From positions 311,923 to 375,922 of the forward strand of contig NZ_LMPC01000001.1 in NCBI RefSeq assembly GCF_001423745.1: a stretch of 64,000 nt of DNA. The letters are read 5' to 3'. A program made the position numbers and the translations under genes. Source of the DNA: Arthrobacter sp. Leaf337 (lineage in GTDB: Bacteria; Actinomycetota; Actinomycetes; Actinomycetales; Micrococcaceae). Below the pieces are notes generated by a model. That model did not search any database and was not told the origin of the DNA. It worked only from the letters and a program-made list of their open reading frames with translations. Of the stretch, positions 54,089-63,744 are shown one piece after another; position 1 is the first letter of the stretch, and each line of letters opens with the position of its first letter.

Positions 54089-55795
54089 TTACTGCTCCGC
54101 TGCCGCTCCGAGTGTCACGTCCACCTGCTGTTGCTGGCCGCCGCGCTGGAACGTGACCTTCACGGTCGCGCCCGCCGGCTGCTCCCGAACCGCTGCGGTC
54201 AACTGGTTGGGATCGCTGATGACGAGGTCGTTGAATTTCGTCACGACGTCGCCCACTTTCAGGCCGGCCTTGGCGGCGGCGGAGCCTGACTCCACGGTGG
54301 CCACTTCCGCACCCACCGAGAAGGACGAGCTTGAGGACGTGGACGACTTCGACTTCACACTGACGCCGAACTGGCCGTGCGTGGCTTTGCCGTTGTCAAT
54401 GATCTCCTGGGCAACACGCTTGGCGTTATTGATCGGAACACTGAAGCCCACGCCGATGTTGCCGCTGGTGCTCGAGCTGGAATCGCCGCCCGCCGAGGCA
54501 ATGGCCACGTTCACACCGATGACCTCACCCTTGCTGTTGACCAGGGCGCCGCCGGAGTTGCCGGGGTTAATGGCGGCGTCGGTCTGGATCACGTTAAGGG
54601 AGATGGATCCCTGGTTCGCGGAGTTCTGGCTTTGGCCGCCGTCCGGCGGGGCAAACTGGAAGCCGCCTTCGCCGTCGCTTTGGGAATCATCCGCGCCTTC
54701 CTTGGGCGCTGCCGATGAGGCCACGCTGATGGTCCGGTTCAGCGTGGAGACGATACCGTCGGTGACCGTTCCCGTCAGGCCCAGGGGCGAGCCGATGGCA
54801 ATGGCGGTGTCACCAACGTTCAGCTTGCTGGAGTCACCAAGGGTTGCCGGCGTCAGCCCCGAGGCGTTGTCCACCTTGATCACTGCAAGGTCGCTGAGGG
54901 GGTCCGTGCCAACGATTTTCGCGGTGAGCACCCTGCCGTCACTCGTCCGGACTTCGATGGTGGCGCTGGCCGTCTTGCCGTCAAGGGTCACAACGTGGGT
55001 ATTGGTCAGGATATGACCGTCGTCGTCGAGGATGATTCCCGAACCGGTGCCGCCGTCGCTGCCGCTCGTCGCTTTGATGGTCACCACGCTCGGGGAAGCC
55101 TTCAGCGAAGCGGCGGTAATGACGTTCACGTCATCTTTGTTGTTGACGATCACGGTGCTGGGCTGGCCGCCGGCGCTGCTGACGGCTGACGTGGAGCCGT
55201 TGCTGAGGAAAGCATCGCTGGCCGCCACCACTCCGCCGCCCACCAGGCCGGCGGCAAGAATGCTGGCCACCAGGGTTCCCACGCCAAAGGCCGCTTTCCG
55301 CTTCGGGGTGCTTGCAGGATCGGAGGCGTACATGCTGCCCGGGTGCTGGTGGCTGGCCTGGTAGGGGCCGCTGCCCTGCGGGGCGCCGGCACCGGAGTAG
55401 TTGCTGTGTCCCTGGTGGGCGTCATACGGGGCGGAAGGGCCCGCCTGCTGGCCGTAGAAAGGCTGGTGCTGCGGATAGACGGGCTGCGGTGCACCGTCCC
55501 CGCCTGAATGTGGCTGACCGTCACGGAAGTGCGCATTTCGATCGTCGGACTGTGCCCGGTCGAGCCGGATAGTCGGGTTGTCCTGGGCGCTCGGGTTGCG
55601 CTGCGCATCAGGGTTTCCTTGGACTGAGTCTCCGGCTGGCCGCGCCGGTGCCTGCGGCTGCAGCGCGGACTGCTGCCGGGGCTCTGCATCCAGCGGTTGC
55701 GTGTCCGCGTGAGCAGGCTGCGCCGGCCAGCCCTCCCCGGGCTTTTCCGTACCCCTGTTCTCAGGCGATCCACCCTGTGCTGGGTTCTCAGTCAT
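54089..55795 (-). CDS. HtrA/DegP-like membrane serine protease with PDZ
   Basis: A 568-residue protease. A ~165-residue Gln/Pro/Ser-rich cytoplasmic N-terminus precedes one TM helix (GVGTLVASILAAGLVGGGVVAA), a trypsin-like domain with His in ILTNTHVV, Asp in PLSDLAVIKV and Ser in NPGNSGGALV, and a PDZ domain (EVATVESGSAAAKAGLKVGDVVTKFN). A Ser/Gly-rich insertion (~KEGADDSQSDGEGG) interrupts the protease domain. It handles envelope protein quality control. ATG 55795 has AAGGAAG upstream. Confidence 0.92.
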   Translation of the reverse strand: MTENPAQGGSPENRGTEKPGEGWPAQPAHADTQPLDAEPRQQSALQPQAPARPAGDSVQGNPDAQRNPSAQDNPTIRLDRAQSDDRNAHFRDGQPHSGGDGAPQPVYPQHQPFYGQQAGPSAPYDAHQGHSNYSGAGAPQGSGPYQASHQHPGSMYASDPASTPKRKAAFGVGTLVASILAAGLVGGGVVAASDAFLSNGSTSAVSSAGGQPSTVIVNNKDDVNVITAASLKASPSVVTIKATSGSDGGTGSGIILDDDGHILTNTHVVTLDGKTASATIEVRTSDGRVLTAKIVGTDPLSDLAVIKVDNASGLTPATLGDSSKLNVGDTAIAIGSPLGLTGTVTDGIVSTLNRTISVASSAAPKEGADDSQSDGEGGFQFAPPDGGQSQNSANQGSISLNVIQTDAAINPGNSGGALVNSKGEVIGVNVAIASAGGDSSSSTSGNIGVGFSVPINNAKRVAQEIIDNGKATHGQFGVSVKSKSSTSSSSSFSVGAEVATVESGSAAAKAGLKVGDVVTKFNDLVISDPNQLTAAVREQPAGATVKVTFQRGGQQQQVDVTLGAAAEQ

Positions 55796-56093
55796 TAGAC
55801 TTCCTTTCATCCTTGTCTGCCTTTAACTATGGACCCTCAGACTGGAGCTAAGGCGGACGTTGGCTGGGAGGTTGCTGAACGCCGTCCGAGTCCATTTTTT
55901 GCAGGTCCGGCAGGTGCTTTCAGCGCTTTTCGCTGGTGGCATATTCCCCGTTGTGGACGGGCAATTTGGTGCACCATAGAATCAAATGGAATTGCCACAG
56001 CGACCTGCGGCTTTACACATGCGTGGGGGCGCTGCTGCATTCTGTGACGACTGGCTCGGCCGAATCAGTCGCAGAAGTGCTGAAGGGTTGCAC

Positions 56094-58139
56094 ATGCGGT
56101 CTAATTTCAAACGTCTCCTCGCCGTGATCGGCCTTGCCGGGTTGCTGGCGGTTCCCGCCACCTCAGCCTGGGCCGAAGACCCGGTGACCATTCCGTCCGG
56201 CTCGAACATCGTGGACAACGCCAATGTTCTCGGAGGACGTAAGGCCGAAGTTCAGGAAGCAATCCAGAAGCTCCTGAAAGACCACAAGTACAACCTCTAC
56301 GTGGTGACTGTGGACTCTTTCACAAACCCGGCCGATCCCGCGGCGTGGGCCCAGAAAGTGGCAACGAACAAGAGCATGGGCAGGGCCGATGCCATTCTGG
56401 CGATAGCGGAAGAGGGTAAATTCAGCTTTGTACTGAACTCGGCAAGCCCCATTAAGTCCAAGCAGTCCAACATCAGCCAGAATGCCGTGACGGCGAACCT
56501 GGCCGGCGGCAAGAAGGACTATGCCCAGGCAGCCATCGACACCGCTGCGGCCATCGGAGACGCGGCAGGCGGCGGCAGCGGCACCGTTTCCTCAGGCGAT
56601 GGCGCCGGAGCGGCCGTACTGGTCGGCACGGGTGTCGTCGTGGCGGGTGGCGCGGGCGCGTACCTGTACTTCAGGAACCGCCGGAAGAAGGCAGCCCTTG
56701 CGTCCAGTGCCAGCTATGGCCCGCAGGGTGCGGAGCTTGACCCGCTGGCCTCCCTGAGCGTGGACGAGCTGCGCAAAAAGAGCGGTTCGCTGCTTATTGA
56801 GGCCGATAACGCCATTAACTCGAGCGAGCAGGAACTGGGCTTCGCCCAGGCACAGTACGGCGATGCCGCCGTCGGGAACTTCACCAAGGCCCTGCAGGAA
56901 GCCAAGGGCCACATGTCCGAGTCGTTCAAACTGCAGCAGCAGCTCGACGACCACATCCCGGACACCGAAGAGCAGCAGCGGAGCTGGCTCGGCGAAATTA
57001 TCCGCCGTTCCGAGGCTGCCCTTGCCTCACTCCAGGAACAAAAGGCAGACTTCGATTCGCTCCGTGAACTTGAGAAGAACGCCCCGCAGGCCCTTGCCGC
57101 GGTGAACGCCGGCGCCCAGGAAGCCGACGCCCGGATCGCCACGGCTGAACAGACCCTGACAACCTTGCGGGCCAAATACGCGGACAGCGCCCTTGTCCAG
57201 GTCTCGGACAACATCGGCCAGGCCAAGGAGCGGCTGGCTTTCGTGCAGAACGCCACGTCCACGGCCCAGGACAAGCTGGCCTCCGGAGAAGGCAGCCTGG
57301 CTGCAGTGGCCGTCCGTGCTGCGGAAGAGAGCCTGCACCAGACAAAAGTGTTGATCGATGCCATCACGAAGGTCTCCGGTAGCTTGGACGAGGCCCGCAA
57401 CAGCCTCGAGGCCGCTGTGGTTGACACGTCACAGGACCTCGCGCAGGCCAAGGCGATGATCCAGTCCGGAGCCCATCCGGAACTTGCCGGGCCGGTGGCC
57501 GGAGTGGAAGCAGCCCTGGCGCAGGTCAAGGCGGAAATCCAGGGCGGCAAGATCGATCCGATTGCCACGTTGGAGCGGGTGGAAACGGCCCATCAGTCGC
57601 TGGACCAGTCCCTGACGGGCATCCGGGACCAGCAGGAACAGGCCCGCCGCGCACAGGCTTCGTTGCAGCAGACCATCATGTCGGCGCAGGCGCAGATCAG
57701 CGCCACCTCGGACTACATCACGGCGCGTCGCGGCGGAGTCGGGACCGAAGCGCGTACCCGCCTGGCCGAAGCCCAGCGGAACCTGGATTATGCCTTGTCC
57801 ATCTCCCGCAATGATCCGGTCACGGCGCTGACGTACGCTCAGCAGGCCCACGCCCTGGCAGCCCAGGCCGCACAGCTCGCCCAGGGCGATGTGGACAGCT
57901 TCGGCTACGCAAACCAGGGCTACGGCCGCGGCGGCATGTTCGGTGGCGGAGGCGGTGGCGGACTCGGCGGTGCCATCCTCGGCGGCATCCTCATCAATTC
58001 CATCCTCAACGGAGGCAGCGGCGGCGGCTGGGGCGGCGGTCACAGCGACGGCGGCGGCTGGGGCGGCGGCGATTTCGGCGGCGGAGGCGGGGACTTTGGC
58101 GGCGGCGATTTCGGCGGCGGGGACTCCGGCAGCTTCTAG
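56094..58139 (+). CDS. TPM-domain protein with long coiled coil and Gly-rich tail
   Basis: A 681-residue protein. Signal peptide (FKRLLAVIGLAGLLAVPATSAWAEDP), an extracytoplasmic TPM domain (IVDNANVLGGRKAEVQEAIQKLLKDHKYNLYVVTVDSF, ~residues 38-155), TM ~190-212 (AAVLVGTGVVVAGGAGAYLYF), then a ~380-residue cytoplasmic helical/coiled-coil region and a C-terminal Gly-rich tail of GGGxF/GGGW repeats. TPM proteins act in photosystem repair in plants; in actinobacteria they are unassigned. ATG 56094 with AAGGG upstream. A PspA gene follows 110 bp downstream, suggesting a membrane-maintenance unit. Confidence 0.85.
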   Translation: MRSNFKRLLAVIGLAGLLAVPATSAWAEDPVTIPSGSNIVDNANVLGGRKAEVQEAIQKLLKDHKYNLYVVTVDSFTNPADPAAWAQKVATNKSMGRADAILAIAEEGKFSFVLNSASPIKSKQSNISQNAVTANLAGGKKDYAQAAIDTAAAIGDAAGGGSGTVSSGDGAGAAVLVGTGVVVAGGAGAYLYFRNRRKKAALASSASYGPQGAELDPLASLSVDELRKKSGSLLIEADNAINSSEQELGFAQAQYGDAAVGNFTKALQEAKGHMSESFKLQQQLDDHIPDTEEQQRSWLGEIIRRSEAALASLQEQKADFDSLRELEKNAPQALAAVNAGAQEADARIATAEQTLTTLRAKYADSALVQVSDNIGQAKERLAFVQNATSTAQDKLASGEGSLAAVAVRAAEESLHQTKVLIDAITKVSGSLDEARNSLEAAVVDTSQDLAQAKAMIQSGAHPELAGPVAGVEAALAQVKAEIQGGKIDPIATLERVETAHQSLDQSLTGIRDQQEQARRAQASLQQTIMSAQAQISATSDYITARRGGVGTEARTRLAEAQRNLDYALSISRNDPVTALTYAQQAHALAAQAAQLAQGDVDSFGYANQGYGRGGMFGGGGGGGLGGAILGGILINSILNGGSGGGWGGGHSDGGGWGGGDFGGGGGDFGGGDFGGGDSGSF

Positions 58140-58249
58140 CCGATCCACAGACTAGGCGGCGGCCGTTTCCCTGGCCGCCGGATAGAAGCGGTACATCAAC
58201 TGTTCACTGAATTCAGTGGCGACCACTGAGCAGGATGAAAGGCAACACC

Positions 58250-59041
58250 ATGGTTAAGCAGTCCATTTTCGGCCGTATGGCGCAGCTGGCAAAGGCGAAC
58301 ATTAACTCCTTGCTGGACCAGGCCGAAGATCCGCAGAAGATGCTGGACCAGATGGTCCGGGATTACACGAACAACATTGCTGAAGCTGAATCTGCCGTGG
58401 CGCAGACCATCGGCAATCTGCGGATGCTCCAGGACGACTACAACGAGGACGTCAAGAACGCCCAGGACTGGGGCAACAAGGCCCTGGCAGCGTCCCGCAA
58501 GGCCGACGAGTACCGGAGCAGCGGCGACGCAGTGGACGCCCAGAAGTTCGACAACCTTGCCAAGGTGGCCATCCAGCGCCAGATGGCGGCCGAGAACGAG
58601 GCAAAGGCTGCCGAGCCCAGCATCGCCTCGCAGACCGAGGTTGTGGACAAGCTCAAGACCGGTCTTGACCAGATGAAGGGCAAGCTCAACGAGCTGACCA
58701 GCAAGCGCAATGAGCTGGTGGCCCGATCCAAGACCGCCGCTGCACAGTCCCAGGTCCACGACGCGCTCAAGAGCATCGACTTCATGGATCCCACCAGCGA
58801 GGTAGGCCGCTTCGAAGAGAAGATCCGCCGCGAAGAGGCCAAGGTCCGCGGGCAGCAGGAACTCGCCGCATCCAGCCTCGATGCACAGTTCAACCAGCTC
58901 GAAGACCTCGGCGAGCAGACCGAGATCGAAGCACGGCTCGCGGCTCTGAAGTCCGGCGGCGCGAAGCCTGCCATTGGTTCGTCGGCCAACGCTTCGGCTG
59001 CGGACTCCACTGTTGAAGAGGCTGATTTCGACAAGCTCTAG
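58250..59041 (+). CDS. PspA/IM30 family membrane-stress protein
   Basis: A 263-residue PspA: mostly coiled coil (SIFGRMAQLAKANINSLLDQAEDPQKMLDQMVRDYTNNIAEAES ... EVGRFEEKIRREEAKVRGQQELA). PspA family proteins polymerise on damaged cytoplasmic membranes. The start is ATG 58250 with GAAAGG upstream. Paired with the TPM-domain gene. Confidence 0.92.
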   Translation: MVKQSIFGRMAQLAKANINSLLDQAEDPQKMLDQMVRDYTNNIAEAESAVAQTIGNLRMLQDDYNEDVKNAQDWGNKALAASRKADEYRSSGDAVDAQKFDNLAKVAIQRQMAAENEAKAAEPSIASQTEVVDKLKTGLDQMKGKLNELTSKRNELVARSKTAAAQSQVHDALKSIDFMDPTSEVGRFEEKIRREEAKVRGQQELAASSLDAQFNQLEDLGEQTEIEARLAALKSGGAKPAIGSSANASAADSTVEEADFDKL

Positions 59042-59070
59042 TAGCTGATCCGGTTCCGGACCGGACGCCA

Positions 59071-59106
59071 GAAAGGCCGGGTTCCCTGATGGGACCCCGG
59101 CCTTTC
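59071..59106. terminator. Terminator after pspA-like gene
   Basis: A 16-bp stem (GAAAGGCCGGGTTCCC, one mismatch) with loop TGAT between the PspA gene and the convergent SGNH pseudogene. Confidence 0.75.
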
Positions 59107-59115
59107 CGTTGTCAG

Positions 59116-60283
59116 CTACGGCGTGTGCGTCTGGCTCAAGTTCACCGCCGGTTCGCCTCCCGACGTCAGCCCCGCCCCCGCCGTACAGCTCCCGGAACGG
59201 ACGTCGCCGCCGTTGTAGACCTGGCGCAGGCAGTTGCGCAGGGCCAGCTGGCCCCAGTAGTTGGGGTGCAGTGATTCCTGGATGTAGTAGTCGCTGAAGG
59301 CAGTGCTCGCCGTCCGGATCTCGTTGATCCACTCACTGATGTCCGCGGCGCCGGCGCTCCGCCAGTCAGCCAGAGCGGTGTTGTTCAGCTTCTTCGTCGT
59401 ATCGGCGCACAGTTCATGGCCGCTGAAGAGCGCGGACACATTGAGCGTGTGAACGCCGGCCACACCGGAAGCAGCGATGCCGGCTGAAATGGTGGAGTTG
59501 ATGGCTGGCACGGCGGCCCCCGCAGCCCAATCCAAGTCCGCGTTCCAGAAGCCGCAGCCGTAGGTGCTTTGCCGGCTGAAGCCTGTTTCGGAATAGGCGA
59601 TGCCGGAACTCCGCGGCAGGGGCGAGACGTAGTTCTGCACCACCAGGCTGTACTCACCGGGCGCGTAGCCTGCACTGCCCATGGCCTTGGCCACGTTGGC
59701 AAGCGAGGTGCCGATCCGGCCTGCCACAGCCGCCCTGTTGGCGGCCGAGAAGTTGGTGGCCACCGTGGTGGAGTCCTTGCAGTAACTCGGTGCCCACCAC
59801 GGGCTGGTCATGAACTTGGAGACACACGTGGCGATGATGCCGGCAAAACCCAGGTCGTTGCCGCCGATCGAAATCACTACCATCCTGACCCGGTGGGATG
59901 ATGCGAAGCGCTGAAGTTCCAGAGCCTGTCCGCTGTTCCCGGCAGCGTCGGTGTAGAAGTCGAGCCCCGGTTTGAATTCCCCTGAAGAGTTCCAGGACGT
60001 GGCCGTTTTGGCGCCGGAAGGCGGCGTCACCCAGGGCGTCTGCCTGGGCAGGATCGCTCGAGTTGCCCGCCCAGCGGCCTGCCTCCCCCGAAATATAGGA
60101 ATCCCCGACGCTTACCACCCACGCATCGCCGCCAGACGGCGCGGCGTGGGCGGTGGGGGCGATCAATGCCGAAACTGAGATTGCGGCGGCGAGACCCGCC
60201 AGGAGAGCCCGGGTGGCGGGCCGCCGGCAGTGTGCCGCTCTGACCGCTCCCGCCTCTTTGGCCGCTGCAAGGAATAGCTTCAT
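59116..60283 (-). pseudogene. SGNH/GDSL hydrolase broken by internal deletion and frameshift
   Basis: The N-terminal part, from ATG 60283 with AAGGA upstream, gives a signal peptide and VVSVGDSYISGEAGRWAGN (catalytic Ser block) to ALGDAA. The frame then shifts near 60020-60035, and the C-terminal part continues in another frame: SGAKTATSWNSSGEFKPGLD, SIGGNDLGF (block III) and ESLHPNYWGQ (Asp/His block). In intact family members about 40 residues including a CHRS motif lie between ALG and CSGAKT; here they are missing. So both a deletion and a frame change have occurred. Secreted esterase/lipase ancestor; probably non-functional. Confidence 0.8.
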
Positions 60284-60491
60284 TGGTCATCCTTTTTCCT
60301 GCGCGCGGCATCATTGCGGCGAACAGGTGGCCGGCACGCGGCAGCCTCCAGCCGTATGCCGTTGTCAACAGGAAAAGCCCGATCCGAACGGAACCGTCCC
60401 TGCGGAGAATGAACGCAACGGACGGCAGGAGCGAGTCTACGGCCAGGTTACCGGCCAGTAAACAGCGTGGTGCGGCGTGTACCGTGGAAGC

Positions 60492-61916
60492 ATGCCTTCC
60501 ACCATTGTCTGGCTTCGTGATGACCTTCGCCTGGATGACAATCCGGCGCTGGCCGACGCGGCAGCCCTGGGCCACCCCGTGACTGTCGTGTACATCCTGG
60601 ATGAAGAATCGCCGGGGGTGCGCGCCCTCGGCGGTGCAGCCAAGTGGTGGCTGCACCATTCGCTGGCGTCCCTGGCTGCCGGACTGGAGGCCGCCGGCTC
60701 CCGGCTGGTCCTTCGGCGCGGGAGCGCAGCGGGAATCATCCAGGAGCTGACGGCAGGCACCGGAGCCTCACACCTGAGGTGGAACCGCAGGTACGGCGGA
60801 CCCGAACGCAGCATCGATGCCGGCATTAAGGCCTGGGCCGGGGACGAAGGCCTTGATGCCGCGAGCTTCCAGGCCAGCCTCATGTTCGAGCCGTGGACCA
60901 TCCGTACCGGATCCGGCGGACCCTACAAGGTTTTCACGCCCTTCTGGCGCGCCTGCCTCGAAAGCGGTGAGCCGCGGATGCCGTCCGGCGCCCCCGGCAA
61001 GCTGCCCCAACCGGCGCGGAACGACGACGGGGCGCTCCCCCACAGCGACGATCTGGACGGCTGGGGGCTGCTCCCCCGGACACCGGACTGGAGCGCGGGA
61101 CTCGCGGAGGCGTGGACGCCCGGTGAAGCCGGCGCGCACAGCCGCCTGCACGACTTCCTTGATGGCCCTGTCGAGGAGTACGGAACCGGCCGGGACCGGC
61201 CGGGAGTCGAAGGCACCAGCCGCCTTTCCCCCCACCTTCGATTTGGTGAAATCAGTCCCTTCCGCGTCTGGCACGCGCTCCGTGAGCGCTTACCGCACCA
61301 GGCCACCACCGACGTCGGGATCTTCCGGTCCGAACTGGGCTGGCGCGAGTTTTGCTGGCAGCTGCTCTATGAGAACCCGGAGCTGGCCACACGGAACTAC
61401 CGACCCGACTTCGACCGCTTCGAGTGGCAAACGCCGTCGGACGCTGAACTGGAAGCCTGGCAGCAAGGCCGGACGGGCTATCCGTTGGTGGATGCCGGAA
61501 TGCGGCAGCTGTGGCAGACCGGCTGGATGCACAACCGCGTCCGCATGGCCGCCGCCTCGTTCCTGGTGAAGAACCTGCTCGCCGACTGGAGGCTGGGCGA
61601 AGCATGGTTCTGGGACACCCTGGTGGACGCCGATTCAGCCAGTAATCCGGCCAACTGGCAATGGGTGGCCGGATCAGGAGCGGATGCTTCCCCGTATTTC
61701 CGGATCTTCAACCCCGTGACGCAAAGCAAGAAGTTCGACGCAGCGGCCCGTTACCTGCGGGAGTTCATTCCGGAAATCGCCGGGATGGATGATAAAACGA
61801 TCCACGAACCCTGGAAGTCTCCGGAACAGGCTGCCGGGTATCCGGAGCCCGTGGTGGGCCTGCCGGAGTCACGCGAGCGTGCTCTGGAGACCTACCAGAG
61901 GCTCAAGGACAGCTGA
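60492..61916 (+). CDS. phr: Deoxyribodipyrimidine photolyase
   Basis: A 474-residue class I photolyase/cryptochrome: N-terminal antenna domain (TIVWLRDDLRLDDNPALADA) and C-terminal FAD domain (TSRLSPHLRFGEISPFRVWHAL; ELGWREFCWQLLYENP; RTGYPLVDAGMRQLWQTGWMHNRVRM; DADSASNPANWQWVAGSGAD). It repairs UV-induced cyclobutane pyrimidine dimers with blue light. Conserved Trp of the electron chain and the Asn/Asp near N5 appear present. ATG 60492. Confidence 0.94.
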   Translation: MPSTIVWLRDDLRLDDNPALADAAALGHPVTVVYILDEESPGVRALGGAAKWWLHHSLASLAAGLEAAGSRLVLRRGSAAGIIQELTAGTGASHLRWNRRYGGPERSIDAGIKAWAGDEGLDAASFQASLMFEPWTIRTGSGGPYKVFTPFWRACLESGEPRMPSGAPGKLPQPARNDDGALPHSDDLDGWGLLPRTPDWSAGLAEAWTPGEAGAHSRLHDFLDGPVEEYGTGRDRPGVEGTSRLSPHLRFGEISPFRVWHALRERLPHQATTDVGIFRSELGWREFCWQLLYENPELATRNYRPDFDRFEWQTPSDAELEAWQQGRTGYPLVDAGMRQLWQTGWMHNRVRMAAASFLVKNLLADWRLGEAWFWDTLVDADSASNPANWQWVAGSGADASPYFRIFNPVTQSKKFDAAARYLREFIPEIAGMDDKTIHEPWKSPEQAAGYPEPVVGLPESRERALETYQRLKDS

Positions 61917-61965
61917 GCCGGGGCCGCCTTCAGCGACCCCGGTTTGCGGCCGGCCAGCAGGTCCG

Positions 61966-62904
61966 TCAGCGACTGCTGACCTTGCCCATCAAGGATGCAA
62001 TGGGACTCAGGAAGAGCGGCCGGGCCAGGAACCACGCAGCGACCATGACGGCGACAGACGCGGCAAAGATGCCGAAGCCGACCCAGCTGACGTCGTCGCT
62101 GCCGCCGTACATGTGGTTGAGGTTCCGGAGCGCGCCGGTGGCGAGCACCAGGAACACGTGGACAACGATGAAGGCGACAAAGTAGATCATCACCGGGAAG
62201 TGCACGGCACGGGCGGCCTCGATCGGGTAGGCCTTGTTCAGCGCCTTGGCGTTCTTGGGCCAGGCCGAGGACATCCTGAGGCCTGTGACGAACGCCAGGG
62301 GCGCCGCGACGAAGACCGTGATGAAGTACGTGAGCAGCTGGAGGGCGTTGTAGTTGACCCAACCGTTCTCCGTGGGCCAGTTCAGGGATGCGTACTGCAG
62401 CGCCGCCGAGAGGGCGTTGGGGAAGACATCCCAGCTGGTGGGCACGATCCGCACCCACTGGCCGGTGGCGAAAATCAGGACGGCGAACACGATGCCGTTG
62501 AGGATCCACAGCGCGTCCAGGACGAGGTGGAACCACAGGGCGAGGCTGATCTTCGTCGGCGCATTCCTGGTGCGGATCATGCCCTTGTTGTTCCGTGTCC
62601 AGTAGGCAGCGGGACGAGTCTGCGTCCGCACCTGCCAGCCGGAGCGGATGATGAGCAGCAGGAAGAAGCCGTTGAGGAAGTGTTGCCACGCCAGCCAGGC
62701 CGGGAAGCCCGCGGGAGTTCCCTCAGGGAGCTCTGAATGGCCGGGGTAGGCCGCCAGGAAGTCCTTGACGCCGGCAAGTCCGGTGATCCACTTCGCGAGA
62801 AGCACCACGAGAAGAAGGGCAACGAGCGCGGCCGGCACTGCCCAGTACAGCTTGGCCCATTTACTCTTTGCAGTTCCGGACTTCTTCTTGGTCGGTAGTG
62901 ACAT
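61966..62904 (-). CDS. Cytochrome b-type (b/b6, FdnI-like) membrane protein
   Basis: A 312-residue integral membrane protein with ~5 TM helices and heme-ligand-like histidines (WLAWQHFLNGFFLLLIIRSG; LALWFHLVLDALWILNG; AARAVHFPVMIYFVAFIVVHVFLVLATG), resembling the Ni/Fe-hydrogenase/formate dehydrogenase cytochrome b superfamily. Partner redox enzyme is not encoded next to it. ATG 62904 with AGAGGAA upstream. Convergent with phr. Confidence 0.8.
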   Translation of the reverse strand: MSLPTKKKSGTAKSKWAKLYWAVPAALVALLLVVLLAKWITGLAGVKDFLAAYPGHSELPEGTPAGFPAWLAWQHFLNGFFLLLIIRSGWQVRTQTRPAAYWTRNNKGMIRTRNAPTKISLALWFHLVLDALWILNGIVFAVLIFATGQWVRIVPTSWDVFPNALSAALQYASLNWPTENGWVNYNALQLLTYFITVFVAAPLAFVTGLRMSSAWPKNAKALNKAYPIEAARAVHFPVMIYFVAFIVVHVFLVLATGALRNLNHMYGGSDDVSWVGFGIFAASVAVMVAAWFLARPLFLSPIASLMGKVSSR

Positions 62905-63204
62905 CGAACAGCATTCCTCTCGAGAATGATCGACTAGTGACGTAGGCGGATCCGCCCCTGCCGGGTGCACCAGCGGGAGCGGCGGCCGGGTTAAGTTCGC
63001 CTTAATAGCTTGGATCATGAACAGCGGAAGAGCGAACCCGTACGGGCCGGCGGTCATCCCCCGCAACATACGATCCGTTCCCAGGCGGCGACGGCCTGCC
63101 CATGCGGTGATCGTCGTTGACCAGCCACTTGGCACCGCAGGACATAGCCCCCGCGAATGAGAATACTAGGAAATGCTAGTAGTTGGTGACCTGGAGACAA
63201 AGAA
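62905..63204. other. Intergenic, no supported gene
   Basis: Upstream region of the cytochrome b-like gene. Open frames here are short and unlike proteins. TCGACTAGTGACG near 62930 and AT-poor surroundings give no clear promoter call. Confidence 0.5.
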
Positions 63205-63244
63205 AAGAGGCCCTGACCGGCATTGCTGCCGGTCAGGGCCTCTT
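63205..63244. terminator. Terminator after initiator tRNA copy 1
   Basis: An 18-bp stem (AAGAGGCCCTGACCGGCA and complement) with loop TTGC directly 3' of the tRNA on the minus strand. Confidence 0.85.
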
Positions 63245-63247
63245 CCA

Positions 63248-63324
63248 TGGTTGCGGGGACAGGATTTGAACCTGTGACCTCTGGGTTATGAGCCCAGCGA
63301 GCTACCGAACTGCTCCACCCCGCG
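63248..63324 (-). tRNA. tRNA-fMet (CAT), copy 1, CCA encoded
   Basis: A cloverleaf of 77 nt including encoded CCA. The acceptor begins CGCGGGG and ends CCCCGCA, so position 1 C faces A72 unpaired, and the anticodon stem is GGG/CCC around CTCATAA: both are initiator tRNA marks. T loop is GTTCAAATC. Confidence 0.95.
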
Positions 63325-63402
63325 TCGCAAGAACAACACTACCCTACTTTTACGGCCGCTCCGACCACTCCCCGGCGCCGCTCCCCAAGAACGGGGCAAA
63401 GC

Positions 63403-63441
63403 AAAAGGCCCGGATTCCCTCTCGGGAATTCCGGACCTTTC
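63403..63441. terminator. Terminator after initiator tRNA copy 2
   Basis: An imperfect hairpin (AAAGGCCCGG-ATTCCC ... GGGAATTCCGGACCTTT) downstream of the second tRNA on the minus strand. Confidence 0.7.
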
Positions 63442-63447
63442 CTTCAG

Positions 63448-63521
63448 TTGCGGGGACAGGATTTGAACCTGTGACCTCTGGGTTATGAGCCCAGCGAGCT
63501 ACCGAACTGCTCCACCCCGCG
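63448..63521 (-). tRNA. tRNA-fMet (CAT), copy 2, CCA not encoded
   Basis: Identical in all 74 nt to copy 1, and the identity extends about 20 bp into the 5' flank. The 3' CCA is not encoded (CTG follows position 73), so it must be added enzymatically. Confidence 0.95.
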
Positions 63522-63610
63522 TCGCAAGAACAACACTACCCGCCGGTGAACTTCAGACCAAATTGAGGTGACGTGATCTGCGTCTCGGCACCGGACGGCG
63601 CCGCTCAGAA

Positions 63611-63732
63611 GCTGCCGTCCCGCCGCCCTGCCGTCCCGCCGCCCTGCCGTCCCGCCGCCCTGCCGTCCCGCCGCCCTGCCGTCCCGCCGCCCTGCCTGAC
63701 CGCCGCCCTGCCTGACCGCCGCCCTGCCTGAC
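63611..63732 (+). repeat. 16-bp minisatellite in two sub-types
   Basis: About five copies of CCCTGCCGTCCCGCCG are followed by three of CCCTGCCTGACCGCCG. No coding frame. It lies between the tRNA genes and the terminator of the gene at the right edge. Confidence 0.9.
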
Positions 63733-63744
63733 CCGGCCAATACG

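Noticed and set aside
63611..63732. Possible CRISPR array or coding repeat
   Set aside because: Back-to-back 16-bp units without spacers; the frames crossing it give only low-complexity Arg/Gly/Ala peptides.
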